Below are positions 48,188-58,264 of a DNA stretch of 64,000 nucleotides, piece after piece. The number at the start of each line of letters is the position of its first letter. Positions within the stretch are counted from its first letter, which is position 1. The position numbers and the translations under genes were made by a program. The notes under the pieces are model-generated. The model worked only from the letters and a program-made list of their open reading frames with translations. It was not told where the DNA came from and made no database searches. This stretch comes from Synechococcus sp. PCC 7335 (GTDB taxonomy: Bacteria > Cyanobacteriota > Cyanobacteriia > Phormidesmidales > Phormidesmidaceae), in contig NZ_DS989904.1 in NCBI RefSeq assembly GCF_000155595.1, forward strand, positions 3,027,720 through 3,091,719. The letters run 5' to 3'.

Positions 48188-49529
48188 ATCTAGTCGGTAG
48201 TGTAAAGTGGAAGCAGCTTCCTCTTCCTACCTGGCTTTCCACCCAAATTTTACCATTGTGCTGTTCAACAATGTTTCGACAAATACTCAATCCCAGACCT
48301 GTGCCCCCTAAACTTACCGATTCTGTTGGTATATTTCTAGAAGTTCTCGAAGCGTCTGTTTGAAAGTTTGAGTGAGTATAGCGACGATCACCTTGAACAA
48401 ATCTCTCAAATATTCTATGGCGTTGCTCTGGAGAAATTCCTATACCCTGATCGCATATGGTAAAGAGGGCATTAGCTTCGCTTTGTTGATGAGTATCGGA
48501 TTGTTGATGAGTATCGGATTGTTGATGAGTATCGGACTGGGCAGAGCTATCCACTAGCGTATCTTCTTCTATATACGACGTTAATAGGGTGACTTTGAGG
48601 TTGATAGTAGAGCCCGCCGTCGAAAATCGAATAGCGTTGTCGAGTAAATGTGTGAGCACCTGAATAAGGCGATCGCTATCAGCCACAATCTGAACGCCTT
48701 CATCTACGATGTCCAACCTAATTTCTTTCTTCTTGACTAAAGCGTCCGATAGCTCCGACACCTGCTGGGTCAGTTCTTGCGTATTGATTAACCGCTTTTG
48801 GAAAGAGGACATACGCGACTCTAGCCGTTCTAGCTCCAAAATGTCAGTGCAGAGCTTGACTAGTCTTTCAGAGTTCTCAGCGGCAACTTGCAACAGATAC
48901 TGTCCCTGAGCTGATTCGCTTGGAACAATTCCTTCGGATAAAAGCTTAATACCGCCATGAATCGATGTCAGAGGTGTTCGTAGTTCGTGGCTGACCATGG
49001 CAATGAACTCACCTTTTATCTTTTCAACTAGAAACTGTTCAGGTGTACTCCTAGTAACGTTTTCTGGGCTACCTTCCTCAATATCTTCCTTGGAAAGCTT
49101 TCGATCTAGTGAAATTAACGGCATATTGACAGGGTAAAAGGCTCTCTTTAAGCTGTGCTGTGTAATTGTTCCAATGACATCTTGCGTATTGTCAATAACG
49201 GGTAAGTGATATAAATGCTCCTGTTGCATCTTCTGAAAAACGACAAAGGCATCTTCGATCTCGGCGATACAAATGGTGACCTTTATGGGAACCATCACAG
49301 TTGAGATAGGTTCTTGGAAAAACGTTCGAGTTAGCGCTACTGAGCAAAGAAGGTTTCGGTCGGTGAAAGTGCCTATTGGACGCTGATCTTGAGTGATTAG
49401 AACGCAGCTATCTTGGGTATCGTGCATCTGTGCGAGCGCATCTTCAATAGGCGTCTCAGCCGAGACTATCCCAGAGATCGGAATCATAACGCGATCAATT
49501 AAAGCAGGCACCTGCGACTCCGTACGCAT
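48135..49529 (-). CDS. CBS-domain sensor histidine kinase
   Basis: An N-terminal CBS pair (DRVMIPISGIVSAETPIEDA; second module to about residue 130) replaces the usual sensor. The kinase core follows: MVSHELRTPLTSI with His181, N box LTHLLDNAIRF, G1 DQGIGIS and G2 GGTGLGLSI. It is probably cytosolic, responding to an adenosyl ligand. A repeat of SDTHQQ is inserted in the ATP domain, coded by three identical 18-base copies. It overlaps the receiver gene downstream. Confidence 0.9.
   Translation of the reverse strand: MRTESQVPALIDRVMIPISGIVSAETPIEDALAQMHDTQDSCVLITQDQRPIGTFTDRNLLCSVALTRTFFQEPISTVMVPIKVTICIAEIEDAFVVFQKMQQEHLYHLPVIDNTQDVIGTITQHSLKRAFYPVNMPLISLDRKLSKEDIEEGSPENVTRSTPEQFLVEKIKGEFIAMVSHELRTPLTSIHGGIKLLSEGIVPSESAQGQYLLQVAAENSERLVKLCTDILELERLESRMSSFQKRLINTQELTQQVSELSDALVKKKEIRLDIVDEGVQIVADSDRLIQVLTHLLDNAIRFSTAGSTINLKVTLLTSYIEEDTLVDSSAQSDTHQQSDTHQQSDTHQQSEANALFTICDQGIGISPEQRHRIFERFVQGDRRYTHSNFQTDASRTSRNIPTESVSLGGTGLGLSICRNIVEQHNGKIWVESQVGRGSCFHFTLPTRCEQRSGHDPAARQALTK
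48483..48536. repeat. Three perfect 18-base tandem copies inside the histidine kinase gene
   Basis: Copies at 48483-48500, 48501-48518 and 48519-48536 are identical. They encode the repeated SDTHQQ in the ATP-binding domain, in a loop before the G1 box. Confidence 0.92.
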
Positions 49530-49651
49530 CTCATTTCATCCCTGGTTGCTTTTGCTATCCTACTTCTTAGTCACTTCGTGAACAATGACAACTTTGCGTG
49601 AGTCAGGCTGGCCTTTATCTTTAGTCTTGATAGTCATGAGTTTAGGAATTT

Positions 49652-52282
49652 CTATACGGCAAGCTTGACTCGATTACGACCCATCTTTTTAGCATCATGC
49701 AAAGCTCTATCAGCGGCTATGTATAGCGTTTGCAAGCTGTCGGCAGCTTGAGGAAAGACTGCTATACCAGCCGAGAAAGTAGCTATAATGTGACTTGTTT
49801 GGGCTGTTCCTGTTGAACTTTCTAGAAACAGATCTTTACATATATCAAGCGTTTCATTTTGCCAAACTTGAACAAGCTGGCGCAGCCGCTCAGTACCTTC
49901 TAACGCGTCTACCCCATAGAGCCCTATAACAAATTCTTCTCCTCCCCAACGAGCGACGACATCCTCGCTACGAAACGTCGAACGCAAGCATATGCCGAAT
50001 CGCCTAAGGACATAGTCGCCCACTAAATGGCCATATTGGTCATTGATCTGTTTGAAATGGTCTAAATCAATCAGCGCAAAACACAGTGGTTGCCGCTGGC
50101 GCCTCGCTAGTCTTAAAAGACGATTAAGTGATTGGGTCGATTTTCTTCGATTGTAGAGACCTGTTAGGCTATCAATTTCTGTTCTAAGTCGTCGATCTCG
50201 CGATCGCGCTAGCCAGCCTAGCACCCGTGCTACTAACTCGGGTGCCACAATGGGCTTACGAATGTAGTCATCAGCTCCTACTGAAAATACCTCTTGAATG
50301 GTTTTTTCATCGGTATGCGCTGACATAAACAGGATAGGCAGCTCATGCCAGCGAGGGTCACTGCGGACAACCTGACACAGATCGAACCCACTGAGCTGAG
50401 GCATTTTAATGTCAAGCAGTAGCAGGTCTGGCTCGACCTTTTCAAGGGTTTGCCAAAACTGGCTGGGATCGCAAAGGATCTCTATCTTAAAACCCCAAGG
50501 TTGAAGCAATTTCTGTAGCAAAGTCAGCATAGATGAGTCATCATCTACCACCAGTAGTGTAGCGGTCGGCGGAGTCCGTTTTTGCAGGATTCGCACTGCC
50601 GTTTCGAGAATTTCAGCGGGTGATGTAGGAGCCTGTAGCAATCTAGAGACACCTAACCTAGCTACCCTCACTCGATTTTCAAAGCTGGCTTCTGCGGCTA
50701 ATACAATTACCGGTAGCGATGATTGCGCAGCTCTTAGCTCAGCGAGCAACTTAAATTCATCACTATCGCTGGCCGGTAGCTCAGGAGGGCCATCAAAGTT
50801 GAATAGCGCAATATGAGGTTGAGATGCCGATCTATTCGCATCTCCGTTGACATCTTCACTTAGAAATATGAGATCTCTAGCCTGGCCGATACTATTCGCA
50901 ATACTGACTTTTACCTGATAGCGAACAGCAACTTCTTCAAGCGTTTGTATCCAACTGGGAACAGAATCCTTGTTTTGGGAAGGCCTATCTATTGAATCTA
51001 CAACTAGCAGCTCAAATGGCTGACCTGACGGTAGCTCGGTTAAAACAGAAGCAGAAACCACTGGTTCTGTCGAATGAGGTTCTGTTATGACAGGGATTGA
51101 GAGATGAGATGAGGTAGGCGATCGCGGTTGTCTAGAGGCTTGTCTAAGAGACTGAGAAATGAGTGCTATTCGCTCTTCCAACTGACGGAGCAATTCAGCG
51201 CTCAAATCATCGTGGGTACGCAGAGTGCTCTCTATCTCTCGCCACTGAATCGCAACATCTTTGAACCCAAAGCTGCCCAAAGATCCTGCTAAAGCGTGAG
51301 CCTCTGATAGGAGCTGCTGCCGGACGGTTAGGTCTGGCTGCCCTGGTTGCAATCTACGGAACACATCACTAACTTTTGTGATCCGCTGAAGATAACTATC
51401 GCTGACCCCCTGCCAAAGTGATGCTAGATCTAACTGCTGAGGTCGGTTGCTTTTATCTATAGGGTTCGTATCTGTTTGCTCTATCCCTATTGGACGCGTG
51501 TTTACTTGCTCTATAGCTGCTTGATTAGCTCCGCTATTGGGACGCGCAGCCGCCGTGCGAGAAGTCGATGCGTAGGTAGCTTTCGTTCTTGGAGTGGTAG
51601 CCTTCGGTGGAGCAGCCGTTCGTAGGCGATATCCTAGACCGTATACGGTAGAAATCACATCTGATAGTCCTACCTGCCTAAGCTTTTGGCGAAGTCCCTT
51701 GATGTGGGTACGCACCGAAGCAACCGTTGGTGTATCCTCGAACGGCCAGACTTTGTCTAGTAGACTATCTAAGCTAAAAATGCGCTCAGGATTACGTAAG
51801 AATAGTTCTAGCAGTGCATATTCTTTTGGAGTCAGAGCAATAGGAACGTCACCACAAGTTACCCTGCTACTGCACGGATCAAGCTGTAAGTCGCCCCACT
51901 GTAGAACTGGTGAAACAATACCTTCTGAACGCCGCAGTAGAGCGCGAATGCGAGCAAGTAGCTCTTCAAATTCGAACGGCTTGACGAGGTAATCATCTGC
52001 ACCCGCATCTAGTCCCGCAACTCTATCTGTACTAGCATCACGCGCCGTTAGCAGGATAATAGGGGTGCTATTGCCCTCATTTCTTAGCTGTTGACACAGC
52101 TGCATACCGTCTAGCTTGGGTAGCATCCAATCCATCAGGATCAGATCATAGGGGAAAACCTCAGCCATCCCTCGCCCTTCAATACCATCGGTTGCTAAAT
52201 CCATTACATAGTGGTGCGATAGCAGTAGCTGCTCTATGGCCCCTGCTAGAGCCCGATCATCTTCCACTAGTAAGAATTTCAT
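49652..52282 (-). CDS. Multidomain response regulator: receiver, wHTH, Hpt, pseudo-receiver, receiver, GGDEF
   Basis: An 876-residue signalling hub. Receiver 1 (1-120) has Asp51 in LILMDWMLP. An OmpR-type winged helix follows (125-222; LTPKEYALLELFLRNPERIFS). After a Thr/Ala/Gln linker comes an Hpt domain with SEAHALAGSLG (His329). A receiver-like segment without a clear Asp lies at 420-570, then receiver 2 with Asp624 in LLLDIKMPQ. The GGDEF domain is at 700-870, with DSLTGLYNRR, an intact GGEEF (780-784) and RxxD inhibitory site at 771-774. It should therefore bind DNA and make cyclic di-GMP. Confidence 0.93.
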   Translation of the reverse strand: MKFLLVEDDRALAGAIEQLLLSHHYVMDLATDGIEGRGMAEVFPYDLILMDWMLPKLDGMQLCQQLRNEGNSTPIILLTARDASTDRVAGLDAGADDYLVKPFEFEELLARIRALLRRSEGIVSPVLQWGDLQLDPCSSRVTCGDVPIALTPKEYALLELFLRNPERIFSLDSLLDKVWPFEDTPTVASVRTHIKGLRQKLRQVGLSDVISTVYGLGYRLRTAAPPKATTPRTKATYASTSRTAAARPNSGANQAAIEQVNTRPIGIEQTDTNPIDKSNRPQQLDLASLWQGVSDSYLQRITKVSDVFRRLQPGQPDLTVRQQLLSEAHALAGSLGSFGFKDVAIQWREIESTLRTHDDLSAELLRQLEERIALISQSLRQASRQPRSPTSSHLSIPVITEPHSTEPVVSASVLTELPSGQPFELLVVDSIDRPSQNKDSVPSWIQTLEEVAVRYQVKVSIANSIGQARDLIFLSEDVNGDANRSASQPHIALFNFDGPPELPASDSDEFKLLAELRAAQSSLPVIVLAAEASFENRVRVARLGVSRLLQAPTSPAEILETAVRILQKRTPPTATLLVVDDDSSMLTLLQKLLQPWGFKIEILCDPSQFWQTLEKVEPDLLLLDIKMPQLSGFDLCQVVRSDPRWHELPILFMSAHTDEKTIQEVFSVGADDYIRKPIVAPELVARVLGWLARSRDRRLRTEIDSLTGLYNRRKSTQSLNRLLRLARRQRQPLCFALIDLDHFKQINDQYGHLVGDYVLRRFGICLRSTFRSEDVVARWGGEEFVIGLYGVDALEGTERLRQLVQVWQNETLDICKDLFLESSTGTAQTSHIIATFSAGIAVFPQAADSLQTLYIAADRALHDAKKMGRNRVKLAV

Positions 52283-52901
52283 TTACCTTTGTTTCGTTGT
52301 TCCTTCGACCTTAAAGTTTCTTTGAATCTTCTAAGTTAGTAATTTCGTACTAATACATATGCCTGACTGCTCTGTATTAGCCTTGCACTAATTGCTTTGT
52401 ATGTACTTAACTTCTATTGACTTCTAATTTATGGGCTTCTATTTGTACTCACTTCTATTTGAGGCTCGCCTCGCCCTATAGAAATATTCTCCCAAGGTTA
52501 AGAAAATACGTCTATGGAGGAGGCAAGCTATAGGGATGTCTTAAAGGCATATTAAAACAGGGACTTCAGCAGAAGATTTTGTTCGTTCTTTTATAGTCCT
52601 AAGACTACGGTACAAATATGAGGAATTTATGGAGAGCGCCAATTACTTTTATGTAGTTTTCTCAATTCAAATATTCCTTTGACTATATGTTTCTTTTACC
52701 AAGAAATTGATCTTTACTCTCACAGGGTCTTCACAACTTTCGGTTACCTTGCTTGATACGAGCGTAGAGTAATCACGCAAGAGAATTTGACCGGGCAATG
52801 CGAACTATTGAGCAGCTTCTAAAGACATACCAACTGCCTATGTTGAACCGTATTGCTGCTGGAACGCTATGAATCAGTTACTTAGGGGTTTACTTAAGGA
52901 G
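52283..52901. other. 619-base intergenic region between the two large signalling genes
   Basis: AT-rich. It holds the promoter of the 876-residue regulator and the 3' flank of the 817-residue kinase. The motif cttctatt recurs several times around 52408-52455. A 24-codon plus-strand frame (52798-52872) has no support. No RNA gene recognised. Confidence 0.45.
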
Positions 52902-55355
52902 TTAACTGTTTAGATCGGTATCGGACGGATCGATTGTAGGTAAGTACACCTCAATCTGCGTACCCTGATTAACTTCGCTAGTGACGTGCATGAAGCCACC
53001 CGCACTTTTGACGATACCTAACGCAGTGGCTAGTCCTAAGCCAGTACCCTTATCAGGTGGTTTGGTCGTGAAGAAGGGATCGAATATGCGATCGCATACA
53101 TCTGCTGCTATCCCTACACCCGTATCACTAACTGTAACTAATACATAGTGATTAGCTGCCTTGTCTAGTTGCTGTAGATCTCGATATTGACTAATCGCTG
53201 TTTCGTCGAGCCAGACACTATCTACCGAAAGCGTTAAAACACCACCTTCAGGCATCGCATCACAGGCGTTGACGCATAGATTCATAAAGACCTGATGCAG
53301 ATGGGTTGCATCAGCTGAAACCAGCTTTCTTGTCTGATGTGGATCTGGGTGGGTAGACGTTTCCAATTGAATCTCGATGTTACTAGGAACACCCTGTCTC
53401 ACTACGTCTATTACCTCTTGCAGCAGCGCTAAGACGTCCACGGTGGCTCTATCACCAGAGCTGCCTTGGGCAAAGGTAAGAATTTGCTTGACCATGCTAG
53501 CGCCTCGTCTAGCACTTTGTTCTAGAATATCGATATGTTCATGAGTTGCTGCACTTGCGTCTTTTTGAGTGATACGTAGTAGCTGAGCGATACCTAAGAT
53601 AGGCGTCAAGATGTTATTCAAATCGTGAGCAATGCCGCTGGCTAGCCGTCCCAAGCTTTCTAATCGCTGGGCCCGATAGAACTGGGCTTCCAGCTGTTTT
53701 TTCTCAGTAATATCTGTATTCACCTCTAAGAAAGACTGCGGACGTCCTGCCCTATCTCTGACCAAGGTCCATCGGCTGGCAACCAGTATCTCTCTACCAG
53801 CTTTGGTGGTTTGAGTCATTTCTCCCTGCCAAAAGCCTTGCTCTAGCGTAGTATTAATAATTTTGCTGAAGTCTTGTTGGCTTCTTTTCTTTAATAGTTG
53901 ATGGGCTTTCTTGCCAATAGCTTCTTCCTTGCTCCAACCGTAGAGTCTTTCGGCTCCTTGGCTCCACAGCACAATTTGGCCAGTAAGATCGCGCACGAAG
54001 ATGGCATCGGTTGCAATGTCAATTAGCGCCGCCTGTTCGCGAGTTTTGCGGTACAGCTCCGCCTGGCTAATGGCGATTCCCACCTGAGTAGCAACCTGCT
54101 TTAATAGCTGAGTGCTTTCTACTTCCCATTGTCTTGGCTGGCGGCAGTGGTGAGCAATCAACAATCCCCACAGAACCGAACCCTGTAAAATTGGCACTAC
54201 CAGATTCGCCTGGACCTGAAAGCTGCTTAAAAGCTCTACATGACAGGGGTTAAGATCTTCTGTGTTTATGTCAGCGATCGCGCTTACTCTGCCTTCTTTG
54301 AAGCTTTGGGTGTAAAGCTCATCAAAGCAAGAATCTTCAAGCTGCATTCCTAATGTTTTGATCCACCCAGCTGCAACAGACTCAGCTTCGACAACGCCTT
54401 GCCAGTTAGGTAAGAATCGAAAGATAATCACCCGATCTGTTTGCAGCAGACGCCGAACTTGATCGACAGCGGTATGCAAAATTTGATCTAGATCAAGTGT
54501 TTGACGGATAGAATCAGTGATTCTGGTAATTAAACGCTCTCGCTCTAGCTGTCGCCTAAGCTTAGTGGCTGCTTGATGACGCTCGCTGACATCTTTCATA
54601 AAGCAATAGTGCCCGGTAAACCGCCGCTGTTCGTCGTAGATCGCGACCATCACTAGTGACTTATCGAAGCAAGTGCCATCTTTTTTTAACCCTTTGATCT
54701 CTAGCTCCACTTTTCCTCGGCTGAGCATCTGCTCATAGGCAGCGATCGCCTGGCTAACATCATCTGGATGAACAGTCACTTGCCAGCTTTTTCCAATCAT
54801 CTCCAACGGTGTACAGCCCACCATCTGCGCATAGGCATCATTCACAAAAAGATACTGTCCTTGTGAATCTAGGCGAGAAATGCCTTCAACTGCGTAGCTC
54901 AAAGCCGCACTCATCTCTGGCAGCTGAGCTTTAGGTCTACCGTTTGATGCGACAGAGGTTATGACAGAGCGCTCAGCTAGCTCCTTCTTGTGTAGCAAAA
55001 ATGTAATGCGCGCAATCAATGCCTGTGGGTGAATGGGTTGCGCGCGCGGCTTGGCAAAATAATCGTCAGCCTCTGCCTCGATAGCAATCGAACTAAGCTC
55101 GATATGCTCATCTACCTCGATGAGTAGCAACACCGTTGGTCGCTCACCCCTAGTACACAACCGCTGGCACAGACTAAGTGCGTCTTGGTGCGCAATTGAA
55201 TGTCCTATCACTATTAGATCGTGCTTAGAAACTGTTGCGCTCTGCCATGCCAACTCTCCATTTGCCACTGTTTCTATTGTATGACCGCAGCAATCAGACC
55301 AGTCCTGAAGGAGATCCACAACTTCTGTGCCTGTCTCAACGATCATAATCTTCAT
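52902..55355 (-). CDS. Hybrid sensor histidine kinase with PAS-GAF-PAS and candidate DXCF cyanobacteriochrome GAF
   Basis: Residues 1-125 form a degenerate receiver: the Asp position is Gly51 (DLIVIGHS) though Lys102 remains. PAS 1 covers 148-258 and PAS 2 445-555. The GAF domain (about 280-432) contains EDSCFDE with Cys343 and [20 protein letters not shown] with Cys371. This matches the DXCF and CH cysteines of bilin-binding cyanobacteriochromes, 28 residues apart. The kinase core has HDLNN (His577), [21 protein letters not shown] and GTGLGLA. No membrane segment. The C-terminus lacks a receiver. It may signal to the neighbouring regulators. Confidence 0.92.
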   Translation of the reverse strand: MKIMIVETGTEVVDLLQDWSDCCGHTIETVANGELAWQSATVSKHDLIVIGHSIAHQDALSLCQRLCTRGERPTVLLLIEVDEHIELSSIAIEAEADDYFAKPRAQPIHPQALIARITFLLHKKELAERSVITSVASNGRPKAQLPEMSAALSYAVEGISRLDSQGQYLFVNDAYAQMVGCTPLEMIGKSWQVTVHPDDVSQAIAAYEQMLSRGKVELEIKGLKKDGTCFDKSLVMVAIYDEQRRFTGHYCFMKDVSERHQAATKLRRQLERERLITRITDSIRQTLDLDQILHTAVDQVRRLLQTDRVIIFRFLPNWQGVVEAESVAAGWIKTLGMQLEDSCFDELYTQSFKEGRVSAIADINTEDLNPCHVELLSSFQVQANLVVPILQGSVLWGLLIAHHCRQPRQWEVESTQLLKQVATQVGIAISQAELYRKTREQAALIDIATDAIFVRDLTGQIVLWSQGAERLYGWSKEEAIGKKAHQLLKKRSQQDFSKIINTTLEQGFWQGEMTQTTKAGREILVASRWTLVRDRAGRPQSFLEVNTDITEKKQLEAQFYRAQRLESLGRLASGIAHDLNNILTPILGIAQLLRITQKDASAATHEHIDILEQSARRGASMVKQILTFAQGSSGDRATVDVLALLQEVIDVVRQGVPSNIEIQLETSTHPDPHQTRKLVSADATHLHQVFMNLCVNACDAMPEGGVLTLSVDSVWLDETAISQYRDLQQLDKAANHYVLVTVSDTGVGIAADVCDRIFDPFFTTKPPDKGTGLGLATALGIVKSAGGFMHVTSEVNQGTQIEVYLPTIDPSDTDLNS

Positions 55356-55560
55356 AATGAAGCTCGGAGTGCGGCCTTCCTAGAAGGCCTTTTGATTGAC
55401 CTGGCTTACCTAATGAATTATCACGCAGAGATTAGTTAAGTATCTTTACGCGTCTGTTACCTGAGATCTATCTAGAGATTTATTCATGTTGGCGCACTTC
55501 ACAGTTTCTTCACAACTAATCTCCATAATTCTTAGAGCTTCAGCTACGGAGACATTTGAT

Positions 55561-55785
55561 ATGACCGAAAGGCTAGAACACAAATTCTTTCTGTTTCTAG
55601 AAAAAGAGTTGATGCTCTCGCGTGAGGCAGTTCTCGTAGCGCTACAGCATCATCATGCCGACATTAGGTTGCTGCCAATAACCCTGTGGAAACATGAGCT
55701 GGTCACCATAGATAAAGTCAGCGCGATGTTTGACTGGCTCGCTGATGTAGCGACAGAGCCGGCCACAGATTTCGCTCCTCCTTAG
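55561..55785 (+). CDS. DUF2949 family protein
   Basis: A 74-residue protein that I match from memory to the cyanobacterial DUF2949 family. The pattern is a short helix (FLEKELMLSREAVLVALQ), LLPITLWKHELVTIDKV and a final MFDWLAD. ATG 55561 has GGAG nine bases upstream; the frame is open to 55486 with an unrelated N-terminus. It lies at the edge of the signalling island, divergent from the kinase. Function unknown. Confidence 0.78.
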   Translation: MTERLEHKFFLFLEKELMLSREAVLVALQHHHADIRLLPITLWKHELVTIDKVSAMFDWLADVATEPATDFAPP

Positions 55786-55818
55786 ATCAACTCAAGATTA
55801 AAGATCAACTCAAGATTA
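55784..55818. repeat. 17-base direct duplication after the DUF2949 gene
   Basis: agatcaactcaagatta occurs at 55784-55800 and again at 55802-55818, starting within the stop codon region of the DUF2949 gene. Probably slippage. Confidence 0.8.
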
Positions 55819-55878
55819 ATTCATAGAAAACTTAGCTCATAAGAAACCAGCTCAAAGAAATCTACATACAAAATTAGT

Positions 55879-56133
55879 ATGAACATCTTTAGACCGTTTT
55901 CTTCTGTAATCCGTAATGACAAGCTACGTAGGGCTAAGCAGCCTTGGTGGATAAAGGTTCAGACACAGATACCGGAGTGCACCTACTATTTTGGCCCCTT
56001 TGAAAGTAGAAAAGAAGCTGAGTTCTCTCAGATGGGATACGTTGACGACTTAACACAAGAAGGAGCGCAGAATGTGAGTGTTGCTCTTGAGAAAACCCAC
56101 CCTACTACGCTCACTAGCTGTCGGTTTTACTAG
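55879..56133 (+). CDS. DUF1816 family protein
   Basis: An 84-residue protein with the DUF1816 pattern: PWWIKVQTQIPECTYYFGPF, then ESRKEAEFSQMGYVDDL and QEGAQNVSVALEK. The family is cyanobacterial, and the role of members is not established. The ATG at 55879 gives the usual start. It lies between the DUF2949 gene and the purine permease on the same strand. Confidence 0.82.
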   Translation: MNIFRPFSSVIRNDKLRRAKQPWWIKVQTQIPECTYYFGPFESRKEAEFSQMGYVDDLTQEGAQNVSVALEKTHPTTLTSCRFY

Positions 56134-56326
56134 ATGGTTTGGCATTGTCGTTTAACTAGATTCATATGAGAGGCTCTTCATTGTGCCGATGCAGGATGAA
56201 CTGTAGCATCCATCACAATGGTGAGCCTTTTGCCTGTATACAGTATGCGAATTACGTGTGTTGGTAGGCCATGACAGCTTTGGCCGCTTCACTTCAGACG
56301 TTTTTCTTGTTCTGTGGGGGATTCTC

Positions 56327-57772
56327 ATGACTCAGCCTGATCTAGAGCTTCAGCCAAAGCAACCTAGAAAACCGCCTGGCTCTCCTCCACCTCCTTATTC
56401 GGGATGGCAAGCGTCGGTTGCAAACTATTTCCGGTTTGAGCACTATCGAACCAACTTCCGTACGGAGATCTTGGCTGGGTTAACGACCTTTATGACCATG
56501 GCCTACATCCTAGTAGTGCATCCGCTCATCATGTCCGATGCAGTTTTCCTGCAGGAGCCGGGTGATCTGTTTCGTGAGCTAGTGGTGGTGACTGGAGTGG
56601 CTGCTGCTATTGGGACGCTAGTGATGGGTCTCTATGCCAAGTATCCATTTGTACAGGCACCTGGCATGGGAACTAACGCTTTTTTTGCCTATTCAGTTGT
56701 CTTGGGCCTGGGTATCGATTGGCGAGTCGCGATGGCTGCGGTTCTAATCGAAGGCATCATTTTTATTGGCCTAACAGTTACTGATGTTCGTCGACATTTG
56801 ATTGCAGCTGTTCCTCACTGCATTAAGGCTTCTACAACGGTTGGAATTGGAATGTTTCTAGCTTACATTGGCCTGAGTGGAGATACTGCAGTTGGTGGGG
56901 CAGGTTTGATTGTTGCCAACGAGGTGACAAAAACAGCATTTGGTAGCTTTAGGGAACCGGCTACTTTGCTGGCGACCTTTGGCATTTTTCTTTCTATCTT
57001 TTTTATCATTAGAAGAATTAAAGGAGCGCTGCTTTGGGGGATTGGTGGCACCGCTATTTTAGGTTGGATGTTTGGCGCAGCGCAGGCTCCTAGCGAAATC
57101 GTAGCTATTCCAGAATTTCCTTCAGATCTCGTTGGTCAAGCGTTTGTTGGCCTAGGGGGTATCAACGGCAGCAACATTATTGACTTTCTAGCGATTCTGC
57201 TAGTCTTCCTGTTCGTTGATATGTTCGACACGATTGGTACCTTAATGGGGGTCGGCACACAGGCCGGCTACATTGACGATAGAGGTGAGCTCCCCCGGGC
57301 AAACCAGGCGCTATCAGCAGATGCGATCGCCACGACTGCTGGTGCAGTCATGGGCACTTCGACGGTTACGACCTTCGCTGAATCTGCAGCTGGCGTAGCA
57401 GAAGGCGGACGCACTGGACTGACGGCTGTTGTCGCGGGGCTGATGTTTATTGTGGCCCTGTTGTTTGTTCCCATCTTTGAGGCCGTTCCTGCTTTTGCTA
57501 CCGCGCCTGCTTTATTAATTGTAGGAATACTAATGATGTCTAGCGTACTGAGCATTCGCTGGGACGATCTATCAGAAGCGATTCCTGCTTTTGTCACTAT
57601 ATTCTTTATTCCGCTAGGTTTTTCGATTGCTGCAGGACTCTCTGCTGGGCTAGTTCTCTATCCATTTACCAAAGTAGCCGCTGGACGCTCTCATGAGATT
57701 CCAGTGATTACGTGGGTGCTAGCCGCTATCTTTATCTTCCGATTTGCTTTCGAAACCTTGCGCTTCGGTTAA
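56327..57772 (+). CDS. NCS2 family purine permease (AzgA/PbuG type)
   Basis: Polytopic membrane transporter for guanine/hypoxanthine-type bases. Visible motifs are FRTEILAGLTTFMTMAYIL, FVQAPGMGTNAFFAYSVVLG and VDMFDTIGTLMGVGTQAGY. These are typical of the AzgA-like branch rather than UraA. Twelve or so hydrophobic segments are present. ATG 56327 has GGGGG seven bases upstream; the frame is open to 56258 with an unlikely N-terminus. The exact base transported is inferred. Confidence 0.9.
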   Translation: MTQPDLELQPKQPRKPPGSPPPPYSGWQASVANYFRFEHYRTNFRTEILAGLTTFMTMAYILVVHPLIMSDAVFLQEPGDLFRELVVVTGVAAAIGTLVMGLYAKYPFVQAPGMGTNAFFAYSVVLGLGIDWRVAMAAVLIEGIIFIGLTVTDVRRHLIAAVPHCIKASTTVGIGMFLAYIGLSGDTAVGGAGLIVANEVTKTAFGSFREPATLLATFGIFLSIFFIIRRIKGALLWGIGGTAILGWMFGAAQAPSEIVAIPEFPSDLVGQAFVGLGGINGSNIIDFLAILLVFLFVDMFDTIGTLMGVGTQAGYIDDRGELPRANQALSADAIATTAGAVMGTSTVTTFAESAAGVAEGGRTGLTAVVAGLMFIVALLFVPIFEAVPAFATAPALLIVGILMMSSVLSIRWDDLSEAIPAFVTIFFIPLGFSIAAGLSAGLVLYPFTKVAAGRSHEIPVITWVLAAIFIFRFAFETLRFG

Positions 57773-57776
57773 TTGA

Positions 57777-57792
57777 GAGACTATACAGTCTC
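57777..57792 (+). terminator. Short perfect hairpin after the NCS2 permease gene
   Basis: GAGACT-ATAC-AGTCTC forms a 6-base-pair stem with a four-base loop, five bases after the stop. There is no T-run, so termination is uncertain. Confidence 0.3.
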
Positions 57793-57895
57793 ATCATCTG
57801 GAGGTCATTTATATAGAGAATATCTAGCGCAGTAGACAACTAGTACAGTAGGCAGCTAACACAATGGAGATAGTCGGCGCAGTCAATAAGAAAGC

Positions 57896-58207
57896 TCAGT
57901 AAGGAAGAGAATTCATCATTGCGCTCAGTGCATCTAAAAATGGCTGCTTGAACTTGAAGCCAAGTGCGCCAAAAACAAAAGGCATGGCGAGGGCAATTCC
58001 TACAGTCACCGGGCTGAGATCGGTGATTGCAGTCTGAGTCATCTGCATGGATAGCGCGATGCTCGCAAAGGATAGCAGACCACCTGTGATCGCGCTCAAT
58101 ACAAACATCTGTCTACCAGTGAGAGTAGAGGTTGGTGCCGAGAGTATATTATCTGCAGACTCAGCGCCTAGCGGATTATTAGAAGGCTGGTTAGATAGAT
58201 CTGCCAT
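57896..58207 (-). CDS. Small membrane protein of unknown function
   Basis: 103 residues: a Ser/Asn-rich start, then two hydrophobic helices (MFVLSAITGGLLSFASIAL and VTVGIALAMPFVFGALGF). The last 20 residues are amphipathic. I do not recognise a family. It is convergent with the NCS2 permease, and mutS2 is transcribed into it from 57 bases away. Start ATG 58207 with AGGAGA upstream. Confidence 0.65.
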   Translation of the reverse strand: MADLSNQPSNNPLGAESADNILSAPTSTLTGRQMFVLSAITGGLLSFASIALSMQMTQTAITDLSPVTVGIALAMPFVFGALGFKFKQPFLDALSAMMNSLPY

Positions 58208-58264
58208 TGAAGTTTCTCCTGGTTAAGATCGTTCATACTGTCAGCTTAGATCAGATCTAGTAGT

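Noticed and set aside
52798-52872. 24-codon frame upstream of the large regulator
   Set aside because: Too short, with no ribosome site or recognised peptide.
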